NCBI GenBank assembly: GCA_001970955.1
Contig: MPUH01000277.1
Coordinates: 1-64,000 of the forward strand
Length of the DNA stretch: 64,000 nt
DNA from: Stentor coeruleus
Lineage: Eukaryota; Ciliophora; Heterotrichea; Heterotrichida; Stentoridae
Reading direction: 5' to 3'
The notes below the pieces were generated by a model that did not search any database, was not told the origin of the DNA, and worked only from the letters and a program-made list of their open reading frames with translations. The position numbers were made by a program, and so were the translations under genes. Shown here one piece after another: positions 20,480 to 29,884 of this stretch. Within the stretch, counting starts at the first letter, position 1. Each line of letters begins with the position of its first letter.

Positions 20480-21304
20480 TTAATAAATAACGCACGAGTT
20501 CATGCAGCCACTTTTAGGAGCAGGTGCCGTTAGAATCTTAGGTTTTTTATCAATTTCTTCCTGTATTCTCTTAATATTCTCCAACAGATTCTGATTTTCT
20601 TTCTGCAAATTCTCTTTCTCAAACTCCAAACCGCTATGCTTCTCCTTCAAATTCTTTTTTTGCGTCTCCAAACTTAAATTCTGCGCTAAAAGATTTTTAT
20701 TTTTCGCCTCAACAGCTTTAGTTTTATCATCTATTTCCTTCATTTCCTTTATAAACTGTCCGATTGATTCATCTTTTTTACTAAGCCTCTCATTTTCTGC
20801 AAAGCTCATAGTCATGATTTTTGAGTCTCGCTCCTGTATATCTCTACTAAGCCTACTAATCTGATCTTTAAACTGATTTTCTTGAACTTTTGAGTCTTCT
20901 TTAATCCTTTCAACTTCTTTTATATGAAATTCCTTTGTTTCCCTTTGGAATTTTTCTACTTCATTGTGAATTATTTCTTGATTTTTGATAATACTTTCAT
21001 CTTCTACTGAAAGCCTTAAATGACTTGTATAGCATTTAAGACAAATACGCTCTGATTCGTTGTTTTCAGGGTGCAATGCAGTTAGAGGAGAGCATGCTGA
21101 GCAGCAGGCGTGAAAGCAAAAGCGACTGTATAGATGTTACCAGACATGCTTGGAGGTTTGGGATACACCTTTTTTGGCGAAAGGGATACCACAGATAAGA
21201 CAGTTATTTTCTTGCTTGGAAACCTTTCTGTCTAGGTCGCTTGACAAAGATTTCACTTTTAAAATAACAAGCGAAATATTAGCTTTGCTTTCTTCTTCAG
21301 CCAT
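20480..21304 (-). CDS. FYVE-like zinc finger and coiled-coil protein
   Basis: 269 residues after removal of a 15-base intron (21126-21140) from the ATG at 21304 (MAEEESKANISLVIL). Residues 35-86 hold eight cysteines in FYVE-like spacing: C35-x2-C38, C55-x2-C58, C63-x2-C66 and C83-x2-C86. The core KHVCRFCFHACCSACS resembles the FYVE signature RKHHCR-CG--C--CS but lacks its full basic patch, so phosphoinositide binding is uncertain. Residues about 95-250 are a long coiled coil. The tail is SGCMNSCVIY. The order (FYVE then coiled coil) resembles endosomal tethers. Without splicing the zinc finger would be lost. Confidence 0.8.
21126..21140 (-). other. 15-base intron in FYVE-like gene
   Basis: On the coding strand GTAACATCTATACAG. 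It splits a Cys codon (TG/T) inside the zinc finger, and removal restores the second CxxC pair. A is at position 10. Confidence 0.92.
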
Positions 21305-21493
21305 TTATTTATTCGCCCTTTGAAAAGCTAAGGCTCTTAAATACTTAGATAATATGCATTTGTTGTATAAGCAATATAATACTAAGCTCAAGTAATTTTC
21401 AAGCAATTTTTGCAATCTTTTATCAATAAAATAGTGATTTTTTAGATATATAAGCTGCTTCCAAACTTAATTATGAATTTACATACCAATATA

Positions 21494-22168
21494 TTAATTA
21501 ATTTGACTCAACTGCTCTAAAGCCAGCTTATACTGATCTACAGCTTCTTCACTTTTATCAGCCTTTAATAAGTAACTCATAACAACTACTTTCCTGCAAA
21601 TCTCGCTGCAAACAAATTTTAACTTTCGATCAGCATTCTTCTCCGATTTTATGCATTTCGCTGTTATAAAATCAATTTTACTACCTTCTTTACTGCAAAG
21701 TCCATGATTCGCACACCTAATCACCTTAAAATCACATTCTTTTTCATGGTTTTTTATTTCCCCAATACTTCTGCAAACCTTACATCCACGATCTTTATTC
21801 TTACAATAAACAATCAAGTTACTTATAAACTTTTTTAATATCATGCTTGGTTCTCTAGGAGCTGCCCTGCTTCTGCATATTGGGCAGTTAAACTTAATTG
21901 TTATGCTTGACATGCTAAAAAATGGATTTTGTGGCTTACTACAGCCATAAGCACACTTTTTACATAGTAAAATGCCGCATTGTGAACATTCAAGAGGATT
22001 TCTTACAACTCCAAGGCATATAAGACAGATAAAATCCTTCCTTGGAGGCTCAACAAATCTTTCTAAATCATATCCTTCCTTTAAACTACCAGCTTCAGAT
22101 AAATTGCACCAGTTTTGACTAGTCTCATCTTGTTCTGAGTCTATAACTTCAATAATTTCTTGGTTCAT
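21494..22168 (-). CDS. RING/TRAF-like zinc finger protein
   Basis: 224 residues. A RING-type domain spans residues 48-98 with eight cysteine ligands (C48-x2-C51, C61-x2-C64, C69-x2-C72, C95-x2-C98); the usual His is a Cys. A TRAF-type zinc finger follows (CKNKDRGCKVCRSIGEIKNH, then EKECDFKVIRC). RING plus TRAF fingers is typical of ubiquitin E3 ligases of the TRAF/SIAH kind, and such proteins are numerous in ciliates. The C-terminus is a TPR-like helix pair (ADKSEEAVDQYKLALEQLSQ). E3 activity is inferred. The start codon is only 17 bases from that of the divergent neighbour. Confidence 0.83.
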   Translation of the reverse strand: MNQEIIEVIDSEQDETSQNWCNLSEAGSLKEGYDLERFVEPPRKDFICLICLGVVRNPLECSQCGILLCKKCAYGCSKPQNPFFSMSSITIKFNCPICRSRAAPREPSMILKKFISNLIVYCKNKDRGCKVCRSIGEIKNHEKECDFKVIRCANHGLCSKEGSKIDFITAKCIKSEKNADRKLKFVCSEICRKVVVMSYLLKADKSEEAVDQYKLALEQLSQIN

Positions 22169-22185
22169 TGTTTATAAAATATAAT
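22169..22185. promoter_or_regulatory. 17-base spacer between divergent start codons
   Basis: The whole gap between the RING gene ATG (22168, minus) and the coiled-coil gene ATG (22186, plus) is tgtttataaaatataat. Any promoters must overlap the opposite coding region or use extremely short leaders. TATAAAAT could serve as a TATA-like element, but this is a guess. Confidence 0.4.
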
Positions 22186-22455
22186 ATGGACGCATTGGAT
22201 AAAGGCCTACGTGAAAAAATGCGTTTGTATAAATCCAAATTACAAGAAAAGCAAGAGATAATACAAAATGCGAAGACAAAGAAATTTGAAGAACAAGAAA
22301 AAGCTTATAAAGAAAAGCAGGAAAAAAAAGAACTTCAGAAGAAATTAGAAAAGAAAAGAGAGGAAAATATTAAACAAAGGGAAATTCTTAGAAGACAGGA
22401 TGAGCGAAAGCGTTGGGAATACTTGCGTGGCTTGATTCCAGAGCCTCTTCTGTAA
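22186..22455 (+). CDS. Small charged coiled-coil protein
   Basis: 89 residues from MDALDKGLREKMRLYKSK; an ATG six codons upstream (22168) overlaps the neighbour's start and is less likely. Nearly the whole chain is one Lys/Glu/Gln-rich helix (KEKQEKKELQKKLEKKREEN), ending in RWEYLRGLIPEPLL. There is no enzyme motif. Small all-helical proteins like this are common in ciliate basal bodies and axonemes, but I cannot assign it. Confidence 0.7.
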   Translation: MDALDKGLREKMRLYKSKLQEKQEIIQNAKTKKFEEQEKAYKEKQEKKELQKKLEKKREENIKQREILRRQDERKRWEYLRGLIPEPLL

Positions 22456-23056
22456 TCGATCATTAAAATAGGAGATATGAGTTTAGATATAGATTTTTGA
22501 TAGAATTTGTTGATGGGATCTTCATTTCAGATAAATTTTGATAAAAATGCCTGTTTGATGATAATTAAAATAATGTGATATAGAGGTTTTTAATAGAAAG
22601 AATGATAAAATGGAAGAAGTGTAAGAATAAGATGCAAGTAGCAAGTGAAAATAGTTATGTTTAAGCTCATGCTTGTGGTAAAAATCTAGGAAGGAATGGA
22701 ATATTAGTTAAATTCTGGGTGCAAAACATATTTTTATAATGAAAAATATTGTGCATATAATAAAATTGAAAATGAAGGGATTTACTCTTGATTCAGGATT
22801 CCAGATGATTAACGCAAGACTTCTATATAAATTCAAAAAATAAAGTACGGATTAAGAAAATCCTAAAAAATCATAGTGAATAATGTAGGCAAGCCTGCCA
22901 TTGAAGTCAAAAAATGTTGAATTTATTAATATATAGTTTTGTTGTTTGAAAATCAATAATTTGTTTTGAATGGCATTACTATAAGTTAAAGGAAATGATT
23001 TAATGTCAGTCAGAAATGCATAAGAAATAAAATACTTATATTTATACTTAATATTC
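22456..23056. other. AT-rich spacer
   Basis: No coding relic or RNA is recognised; the minus frame at 22852-23085 overlaps the next gene's start and looks like chance. Confidence 0.55.
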
Positions 23057-23491
23057 ATGGGATTTGGGTTATCATGTTTCGACACTGTTCACTTGCCTAC
23101 TATTCAAGAGCCTGTCATAAATTCTTTAAGTGATGGGGAAATGACTGTATTTCTCGCAAATTCAAGAAATTTTTATGAAGAAGCTCCTATCAGCCGGCGT
23201 GAAGCTCTTGAAAAACACCGTTTTAATATTGAAAACTCACCAAGTCTTTCTATAGATACCGATTTGTGTATGAACCTTACTAAAAAAAACAATAGCTTAA
23301 CTAATCAAAGCCAGTCGATTAATCCACAAGGCAGTCCTACGCATTATAGGATTTACTCAAGCAACGCTAGTAGAAAAAGCTTAAACTTGATTGAGGAAAT
23401 AAAAAAATCACAGTCACATTGCAGTACTAATGTTAACAGCAGAAATAATTCAAGATGCGTATCACCTAATCCAAGAGCCAAGCAACTATAA
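23057..23491 (+). CDS. Small Ser/Asn-rich protein, possible lipid anchor
   Basis: 144 residues, unrecognised. The N-terminus MGFGLSCFD has Gly2, Ser6 and Cys7, a fit to N-myristoylation with a nearby palmitoylatable Cys, so membrane attachment is possible. The middle has a charged helix (ISRREALEKHRFNIEN). The C-terminal half is rich in Ser and Asn (NSSLTNQ-type, SRKSLNLIEEIKKSQSH) and probably disordered and phosphorylated. No catalytic motif. Confidence 0.65.
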   Translation: MGFGLSCFDTVHLPTIQEPVINSLSDGEMTVFLANSRNFYEEAPISRREALEKHRFNIENSPSLSIDTDLCMNLTKKNNSLTNQSQSINPQGSPTHYRIYSSNASRKSLNLIEEIKKSQSHCSTNVNSRNNSRCVSPNPRAKQL

Positions 23492-23969
23492 AAAAATTTA
23501 ATTGGATTATCTTTAATCATAAATTAATTTCCAGTTGTTCTCTAATAGTGAAAGAGAAGCTATATGATAGGATTATTAAAAAAAACTGAAGTTTTATTTT
23601 GTAATAATGCTTAATTAATATGTATTAAGATAAGGAGATGCTGAGATATTATTAATTTATATGTGAATTACGTTGCAATGATTGTAATCAAAATAATTTG
23701 TGATGAGGTGTTTAAATATTTTTTAATGATGATGTATTTTTTTAGTGAAAAAAATAGTAGATTGTTTTAGATTAATGCTTGGATGATAATTAAATCTGCG
23801 GGGAAATTTTTGATAAGAGAGACTTCATTTGATAATATTAAAGCTAAACTAGGATTTTAAATTAATGTTTAAGTCAATAATTTTAACTCAAATATTAAAA
23901 ATCTAAAATAACAATCTATCATGCAAATACCTTGCAAAAAATATATAACTAAAGATTTTCAGAATATAT
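23492..23969. other. AT-rich spacer
   Basis: No gene or RNA is seen. Confidence 0.55.
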
Positions 23970-24297
23970 ATGCATTCAAAGCATAAAAAAATGGTAAAGG
24001 AACAAAAAAAAGTTGAAATGAAAGTCACCGCTCCCGCCAAACCCTCTTCTGAAAAGAAGAAATCCAAAAAGAGATCTGAAACTTTCACCTTATATATCTG
24101 CAGAGTCGTAAAAAGTCCCAGCGGTATTTCAAAAAGATCAATGAGTATTATGAACACTTTCATCAATGATATTTTTGAAAAAACTTTTTAGAATTTAGCA
24201 AACTTGTTAGATATGGTAAGAAAAGAACTCTTTCAAGCAGAGAGGTCTAGACAAGTGCTAGGCTTATTCTTCCAGGAGAGCTCGGTAACTTTCAATA
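23970..24297 (+). pseudogene. Histone H2B pseudogene
   Basis: The open part (73 codons) has a Lys-rich tail, then [20 protein letters not shown] and [16 protein letters not shown], matching H2B alpha-1, L1 and alpha-2. After a frame change near 24185 it goes on as EFSKLVRYGKKRTLSSREV, a TAG in place of the expected Gln codon (CAG to TAG, at 24248), then TSARLILPGELGNFQ and a stop. The normal C-terminal helix (AVSEGTKAV-type) is missing. One frameshift, one nonsense change and a truncated end make it a young but broken copy of the host histone gene. It is followed directly by a tRNA gene. Confidence 0.88.
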
Positions 24298-24302
24298 AGC
24301 AT

Positions 24303-24308
24303 AAAAAA
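24303..24308 (-). terminator. Pol III T-run after first tRNA-Glu
   Basis: Six T residues on the tRNA strand begin two bases after the tRNA 3-prime end, the usual Pol III terminator. Confidence 0.75.
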
Positions 24309-24310
24309 GT

Positions 24311-24382
24311 TCCGCATCCGGGACTCGAACCCGGGTCTGCTGGGTGAAAGCCAGCTATCCTAACCATCTAGACTAATGCGGA
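24311..24382 (-). tRNA. tRNA-Glu (UUC), copy 1
   Basis: A 72-base cloverleaf: acceptor TCCGCAT pairs with ATGCGGA, and the anticodon arm is GCTGG-CTTTCAC-CCAGC with anticodon TTC. The T-arm contains GGGTTCGAGTCCC, a perfect B box. TAGTCTAGATGG fits the A box and D arm. No intron. Identical to the copy at 24724-24795. Confidence 0.97.
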
Positions 24383-24723
24383 TTACATTTCTTTAATATA
24401 TTATAAAGATATATACAAGATTAATAAAATTTAAATCAATATAATATCATATGCAAAAACACTATATTTTAAATTTCAATGTTTTATAAACCAAAAGTAA
24501 GTGTTGCTTGACATATATTTAGAATAGTGATTTCGAATTATAGACTAAAAAAACTACTAAATTACTTAAAAGATTTTAAGTACAATAATAATTAAAAGAC
24601 ATACAACAAAAAAATTTCAAGCTAAAGAGTTTAGCATAATAAAATCTAAGAATTTTAAGAATATACGGATTAAAGCATCAAAAAACACAAGCTCATTTCA
24701 TTAAAATTGCAAGCATAAAAAAT
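24383..24723. other. AT-rich spacer between tRNA genes
   Basis: 341 bases with no feature other than the second tRNA's T-run (24717-24722). Confidence 0.7.
24717..24722 (-). terminator. Pol III T-run after second tRNA-Glu
   Basis: Six T residues on the tRNA strand sit immediately after the 3-prime end. The flank GCATAAAAAA is shared with copy 1, supporting recent duplication. Confidence 0.75.
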
Positions 24724-24795
24724 TCCGCATCCGGGACTCGAACCCGGGTCTGCTGGGTGAAAGCCAGCTATCCTAACCATCTAGACTAATGCGGA
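24724..24795 (-). tRNA. tRNA-Glu (UUC), copy 2
   Basis: All 72 bases are identical to the copy at 24311-24382, with the same anticodon TTC and intact cloverleaf. The copies are 413 bases apart on the same strand. Confidence 0.97.
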
Positions 24796-25001
24796 TTTCA
24801 ATCTCATACAAGCATTCCGCTATAAGTACAATGACTTCCATTCATAATTTCAATCTTCATTCCCCAATTTATAATTTTCTTACAAACTCCTTATAAACAT
24901 ATATAAATCTAAATCTATTCTATGACATATTTACTTATATATATTAAAAGTATATTCTCCAAATATAAATATTCAGCATCTAAGCCATATATTATAAATT
25001 C

Positions 25002-26441
25002 TTATATATTCTCAATAGGTTCAAGTTTTTCATTATAAAGAGCAGCAATTGATGGCAACGAGTTCTTTTCCTTCCTTGACTGCTGGAGCAATTTCCCAGT
25101 CTTCGCAGAAAATGATGTCGAGTTTAAATACCCTGGGGCAACATTTACAGGTCTATCAGTTCCTGTAGCATCAGATTTTATCCCAAATCTTGTCAAACTT
25201 TGAGTATTGACCTGAATAGTTCTCTGACCTATATTTGTACTAGTCATACTAAATGACCCTTGCATTGTAGGCTTTTTGTTTAAATTAGCAGTCATTGGGC
25301 TTTCTAAATTGACTCTTGCAGTCTTATGCCGTTTTATATCTTTAAGGAAATTTTGAAGATTTCTTGCATTTTGTTTAATCCTTCTAAGCTCGTCACGAGT
25401 TTTTCCAGTTTTTATAGCTAGTCTACTAGCTAAATTTTGATTCCTTTTTATGTCGTGATTGTGGAGTTTGATTTCTTTTTGAAGGCGAATTTTTTCTTGC
25501 TCATAGCTTATCAAAAGCTTGTTTTTATTTGTCTGGTTTTTAGCTCTGAGTTGCTCAACTTCCACTCTGTGTCTTTTAATCATTTTCTTACGTCTTTTTT
25601 CTTTTTCCTTCATAATCTCATTTTCTACTCGATTCTGTTCTGAGATTTCTATAACTTTGAGTTCAGTCCTAATTTGATGTGCTTCTGCATATCTTTCATT
25701 AAAAGCAAACAGTTTTTCTTGCATCTGCAAGTTCCGCATTTCTGGTTTCGGCTTGATCCTGCATAAAAATTACTTCAAAATATCGAAATTTCTTTCAAGC
25801 TCTAAATCCAGCTCTTCTAACTGTCTTATATGGAGATCAATAAGCCTCGACATCCTTTCTTGACATGAAGTTTCAAAGTCTTCAAACATTTGAGCCCAGT
25901 ACCTTTCGAAATTTTCAAGTTTTTCTACTCCAATTTGACGATAAATATCCATTTCTTTCTCATAAGTTCTTCTTCTAAGTACTCCTTGATATTCAATTAT
26001 GTCAGTTTCTAATGCACGAATGGCTTTCATCATTTCTTTGTAAAGCCCATACTCATAAATGTTGCAGAGATCATAAGCCACACGTTGCATACGCTCTTTG
26101 ATCACAGAAAATATGAGGATTTGTTCATCTTCATTAAGAAATCCAAGCTCTTCTTCGTCAAGAAGGTCTAAAATTTCTTCTGTGGTTTTCACTGCGAGTA
26201 GGTCTTGGAGGTTTTTCCCTTGCTTTTCAAGAAGCACTTCGAGGGCTGGTTCATTTAAAACACCTTCTTTTTTGTAGTCAGCTATTTGCAGAGCTTGCCA
26301 GATTTCACGACATTTGATGTTGGCTTTTAGTAAGGGAAGGGCTTCCGATATCACTTTGGCTCTCATGTTGGAGTTGATTGATGTGGAGAAGTTCACAGTT
26401 GTTGGGGCTTTACGATTTGTAGCGTCTTGGATAGAAAGCAT
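25002..26441 (-). CDS. Coiled-coil protein with EF-hand-like N-terminus
   Basis: 474 residues after removing a 15-base intron (25759-25773) that joins two open frames at NFDILK-IKPKPEMRN. The N-terminal part (about 35-115) is helical and EF-hand-like without clear calcium loops (IWQALQIADYKKEGVLNEPA, then LLDEEELGFLNEDEQ). The middle is a series of amphipathic helices (YEKEMDIYRQIGVEKLENFE; CQERMSRLIDLHIRQLEELD). Then comes a strongly basic coiled coil (KEKEKRRKKMIKRHRVEVE) and a Ser/Thr-rich tail. I recognise the type as a conserved protist coiled-coil protein, sometimes labelled RPGR-like, probably cytoskeletal or ciliary. That label is weak. Confidence 0.78.
25759..25773 (-). other. 15-base intron joining two coiled-coil frames
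   Basis: The coding strand reads GTAATTTTTATGCAG: GTA, A at position 10, AG. Unspliced, it gives a TAA two bases in. Removal fuses the frames above and below into one 474-residue protein. Confidence 0.92.
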
Positions 26442-27049
26442 TTATTTGATAAATAAAGGTTAGAAATGGAATATGAATTATTTTTTTTATTGAGTGAAGA
26501 TTAGAGAAGTTAAGTTGAATTGAGGCTTAGGAGATATGAGAGCTGTGAATGAGAAGATTTATGAGATTTGAGATTTGAAGTAGAAACTCAAAATTTAATG
26601 AAATAGGTGCAAATTCGAAGATTGGTTTAAGATCGGATGTAAAGGATTACTGGGATTGGATATTTGAGTTATTTAAGTTATTTTTAAAATCATAAAATAG
26701 ATGTGAGGTTATGGTAAGCTCTAATATAAAATGCTAAAAATAGTTTACCTGCATATCAAAAGTTCACCATAATCACACCTAAAAAATATAACAAGTTAAA
26801 TTTTAAATTTTACAATAAAAGAAATGAACTGCATCTTACCCTACACTAAAAGACCAATAATATAAAATTTTAAACTCAAGTATCAAAACTCTGCATAAAT
26901 GACTCAAATAAACTGCGAAATTTTTAAGCCCAGCCTTTGATCTTTAAAAAATTGCAATTTTCCTATTAGCTTATAGTAAAAAAAACAATACAATTTAATG
27001 TACAAAGTTCTATCATCACCCGGATAACTTAGGCATATAATTAATTTAA
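26442..27049. other. AT-rich divergent spacer
   Basis: Lies between divergent coiled-coil genes. The half near 26442-26700 is purine-rich on the plus strand and the other half is A-rich. No gene is seen. Confidence 0.6.
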
Positions 27050-28096
27050 ATGGAAGAAGTAGAATCATCACAAGGCCTAACCAACTCAGATCTCAAGCAC
27101 AGCTCAAACGTAGATAATTTCAGATCCAGCTTACACAACATGGAGCTCCAATTAGCAAAAGTTCGTGAAAGTAAGACAATAATATTAAACAAAATAGAAG
27201 AAGCCAATGATATTCTTGAGAATTTCCAAAAGAAAATTGCCAGAATCGAAGAAGAAATCATCGAAAAAGATAATAAAATCCAAGAACTCAAATTGAAAGC
27301 TGAGCAAAACACTAGTAAAATGCCCCAAGGTTCAGCAGAACTTTTATCTTTTCACCATCAGCTAAAAATGAAAGATGAAGAGATATCAGACCTTACACAG
27401 CTTCTTAGTAAAAAAGAATTAATTATCGAGTCTCTTAAAACTCACACCTATTTAGAAGAGCATAAACTTGCTTCTGCAAATATATCTGCAGCTGAAAACA
27501 TAAGTAGAGCTAAAGAACTGAAATCTCGCTTAGAGAAAACCCAGAAAAAAATAGATTTATGCACTTTTACTAAAAGAAACGAAGGGACACTTATGATTGA
27601 ATTAGAGCATTATAAAGCTGACAATGAGAGGTTGATATCTTTATTAAAGTCCACAAGTGAATTTTCTATTTTTGGAGATTTTGCTGAAGCTTCTGAAGGG
27701 ATAAGGTATTTACCAAGGACTAATAAAGTGCACTATAAGGTGCAAGATGATAGTGGTGATTGGTTGCCACAAGAGTCGTATAAGATGGTGAATGAGTTTT
27801 TGGTTAAATATGGGGATAAAGGGTTTAAGAGTGCTGAGATCAATAAGTTACTTGGAGATTTGAATAGTATTTGGAGAAGAAGGGAAAAAAATCTGATGGG
27901 TCAAGTGAAAAGTAAGTGTAATAGGGAATCGGATACACTCAAAAGAAAAGTGTTATATGCTCCAAAATTAGACCAGTTTGTTGCGGAGAAGAATATTAAT
28001 AGGCTGAAGAGTGATTTGAAGAAAGCTAATGAGGAACTTAGGGCTGTAAGCTCGGCTAGTGTCAGAGCTATTGCTAGACCTCATGGATTTATTTAG
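27050..28096 (+). CDS. Coiled-coil protein with C-terminal unknown domain
   Basis: 348 residues. Residues about 20-210 are nearly continuous coiled coil (NMELQLAKVRESKTIILNKI; EIIEKDNKIQELKLKAEQN; RAKELKSRLEKTQKKIDL). Residues about 225-300 are more compact (IRYLPRTNKVHYKVQDDSGD; KGFKSAEINKLLGDLNSIWR) and not recognised. The final part returns to helix (NRLKSDLKKANEELRAV). A structural role in the cytoskeleton or cilium is likely from architecture only. The start is the first ATG (MEEVESSQ). Confidence 0.72.
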   Translation: MEEVESSQGLTNSDLKHSSNVDNFRSSLHNMELQLAKVRESKTIILNKIEEANDILENFQKKIARIEEEIIEKDNKIQELKLKAEQNTSKMPQGSAELLSFHHQLKMKDEEISDLTQLLSKKELIIESLKTHTYLEEHKLASANISAAENISRAKELKSRLEKTQKKIDLCTFTKRNEGTLMIELEHYKADNERLISLLKSTSEFSIFGDFAEASEGIRYLPRTNKVHYKVQDDSGDWLPQESYKMVNEFLVKYGDKGFKSAEINKLLGDLNSIWRRREKNLMGQVKSKCNRESDTLKRKVLYAPKLDQFVAEKNINRLKSDLKKANEELRAVSSASVRAIARPHGFI

Positions 28097-28155
28097 CCTA
28101 TATAAGGCTTTTTGTTTAAGTTATATGTTTTAAGCTTAAAGATTCTTATTTTATA

Positions 28156-28318
28156 TTATGTAAAGAACTCCTCAGCCAAGTAAAGAGTTACATATCCAGC
28201 GACAACGAGTGGTTTAACATACTGAATCTGCCCAAAGAAAGAGATTGTAAGACAAACAAACCTCGATCGGACAAGATTTAAACCATGCCACCTTAACTAA
28301 CACCTACTTTAAACTTTA
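28156..28318 (-). pseudogene. Dispersed coding relic, copy 2 (fullest)
   Basis: On the minus strand a frame of about 43 codons stays open: HGLNLVRSRFVCLTISFFGQ then IQYVKPLVVAGYVTLYLAEE, ending FFT and a stop (28156-28158). Copies of parts of it lie at 1-122 and 8779-8814, all on the minus strand. It has no ATG, and the similarity stops abruptly upstream. It looks like the 3-prime end of a multi-copy gene or mobile element, hydrophobic in character, of unknown family. Confidence 0.5.
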
Positions 28319-28975
28319 TATTATTATAAGGTTTTCTGAATACAATTTTAAAGATATGCTTAAACAGTATGAATTAAATAAACCTTTAAATTTGGAATGT
28401 GCTTTAAATATTAAAGTATTTTTATAGATTAATCTTTTTGTATTGCAAAATTGTATTCAAAAATAGAATATTTAATAGCTTTATTCACTATTCATGCAAA
28501 ATCTTTCTTTTATTTTATATTACAAACAAATTCTTATCATCCCCATAGCTTAATTTAAATTCCAGTTTTAGAACTTATACCTAACATTATATTGCTCAAT
28601 TTTTAAAAATTCTGAAATCCCGCCACTCAAATCAACTTAGCCAAACTGAAATTCAGAATAGATTAAGCAAGTAATTAAATATTAAACTCAGCTACACTAG
28701 CGTAAATTTAATTTCGGTAAAAGCTTGCAAAACAAGTCAGCATCTATATCCACTCATTGTGGGGCGCATTAAAATAAAACCCTCACAAACTCATTCAATC
28801 AAAAAGATAAAACAGGTCAGATTTTCCAAATCTACAGCAACTTACTGAATACCCAAAAAAATAAACTCCCATAATTTCAAATACCACAGTTTCCACTATT
28901 CAAAATTGTGCTTATATCCAAACTGATTAAATATAAATCTCCTAATTTAATTTAAAAATAGCATTAATTAAGCTA
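28319..28975. other. AT-rich spacer
   Basis: No gene or RNA is recognised beyond the relic to the left. Confidence 0.55.
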
Positions 28976-29884
28976 TTATAATCTTTTATGGTATTTCGAT
29001 GAACGAAATGATGCTTTCCTTCCTGAGTCCCAGTAGTTGTTTAATAAAGGAGATGGCGAGCATCTTTGCTTTTCAAAAAGCAGTACAGCTTTGCGAAACC
29101 CTCCTGGACCTTCTTTAATTTTTTTGCCTATAGAATATTGAGACTTTCTTGTAGACAAGTCGATAAAACTTTCTGATTCATGAGCATATGGCTCAGGGGT
29201 TATTGGCTTAGAGAATTTATGATTTGAATTTAGACTTTTAAGAATGTATAGTGGAGAACGATGGTTTTTAGAGTTTAGATTATGTTTAGGAAGAATAGTA
29301 TCATACATGTTAATATAATTGAAGCGATGATTATGAGTATTTTGGTTTTTATCGCATAATTTTGGCAAGATAAATTCTTCTGTTATTTGATTGTGTCTTG
29401 ATATCACCACATAGGTTGGAGGGCTGATGAAATCGGAAATTGAGGATATTGGATTTAGCTTTACATCAAAAAGGTAGCGAAAAATATGAGAGGTGTCTCC
29501 TGAAGGGTCTGTGTATATAAAGCATCCTGGAAATAGACTGTATATGTGCATAATTAGATTACATAATTGATTTGAAACTACAACTTTCTGATTTGAAAAG
29601 ACCATAATTTCCACATCATTATCATTCTTAGGAGTTAAGCTACAGTCATGAAATAGTGAATTTTTATCAATTGTTCTTTTATAACTTCTTTTAACTTTAA
29701 TTAGTAGGTTTGAAGTTTGTGGTAATTTTTTTCTTGCACAGGGAGAATTTATCATACCTTTATTCAAGAATTTATATGACTGCCTGCTAAAAACTGCTGA
29801 TTTTCTCGAACTGATTGAAGAGAGAGAATTGCATCTTTTTTCTAGAGGTTCAGGGTTGAATAAGATATTTTTTTGCTCAAACAT
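28976..29884 (-). CDS. Hypothetical protein, possible doublecortin-like fold
   Basis: 302 residues. The N-terminal 85 residues are basic and Ser-rich. Residues about 90-170 look like a small folded domain: NDVEIMVFSNQKVVVSNQLC, then CFIYTDPSGDT and a final SPPTYVVISRHN. The end pattern (sequence block, hydrophobic loop, then YVV-S) recalls doublecortin domains, which bind microtubules and occur in several ciliate proteins, but the match is weak. The C-terminal half is basic and disordered (NHRSPLYILKSLNSNHKFSK). Unknown otherwise. Confidence 0.6.
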   Translation of the reverse strand: MFEQKNILFNPEPLEKRCNSLSSISSRKSAVFSRQSYKFLNKGMINSPCARKKLPQTSNLLIKVKRSYKRTIDKNSLFHDCSLTPKNDNDVEIMVFSNQKVVVSNQLCNLIMHIYSLFPGCFIYTDPSGDTSHIFRYLFDVKLNPISSISDFISPPTYVVISRHNQITEEFILPKLCDKNQNTHNHRFNYINMYDTILPKHNLNSKNHRSPLYILKSLNSNHKFSKPITPEPYAHESESFIDLSTRKSQYSIGKKIKEGPGGFRKAVLLFEKQRCSPSPLLNNYWDSGRKASFRSSKYHKRL

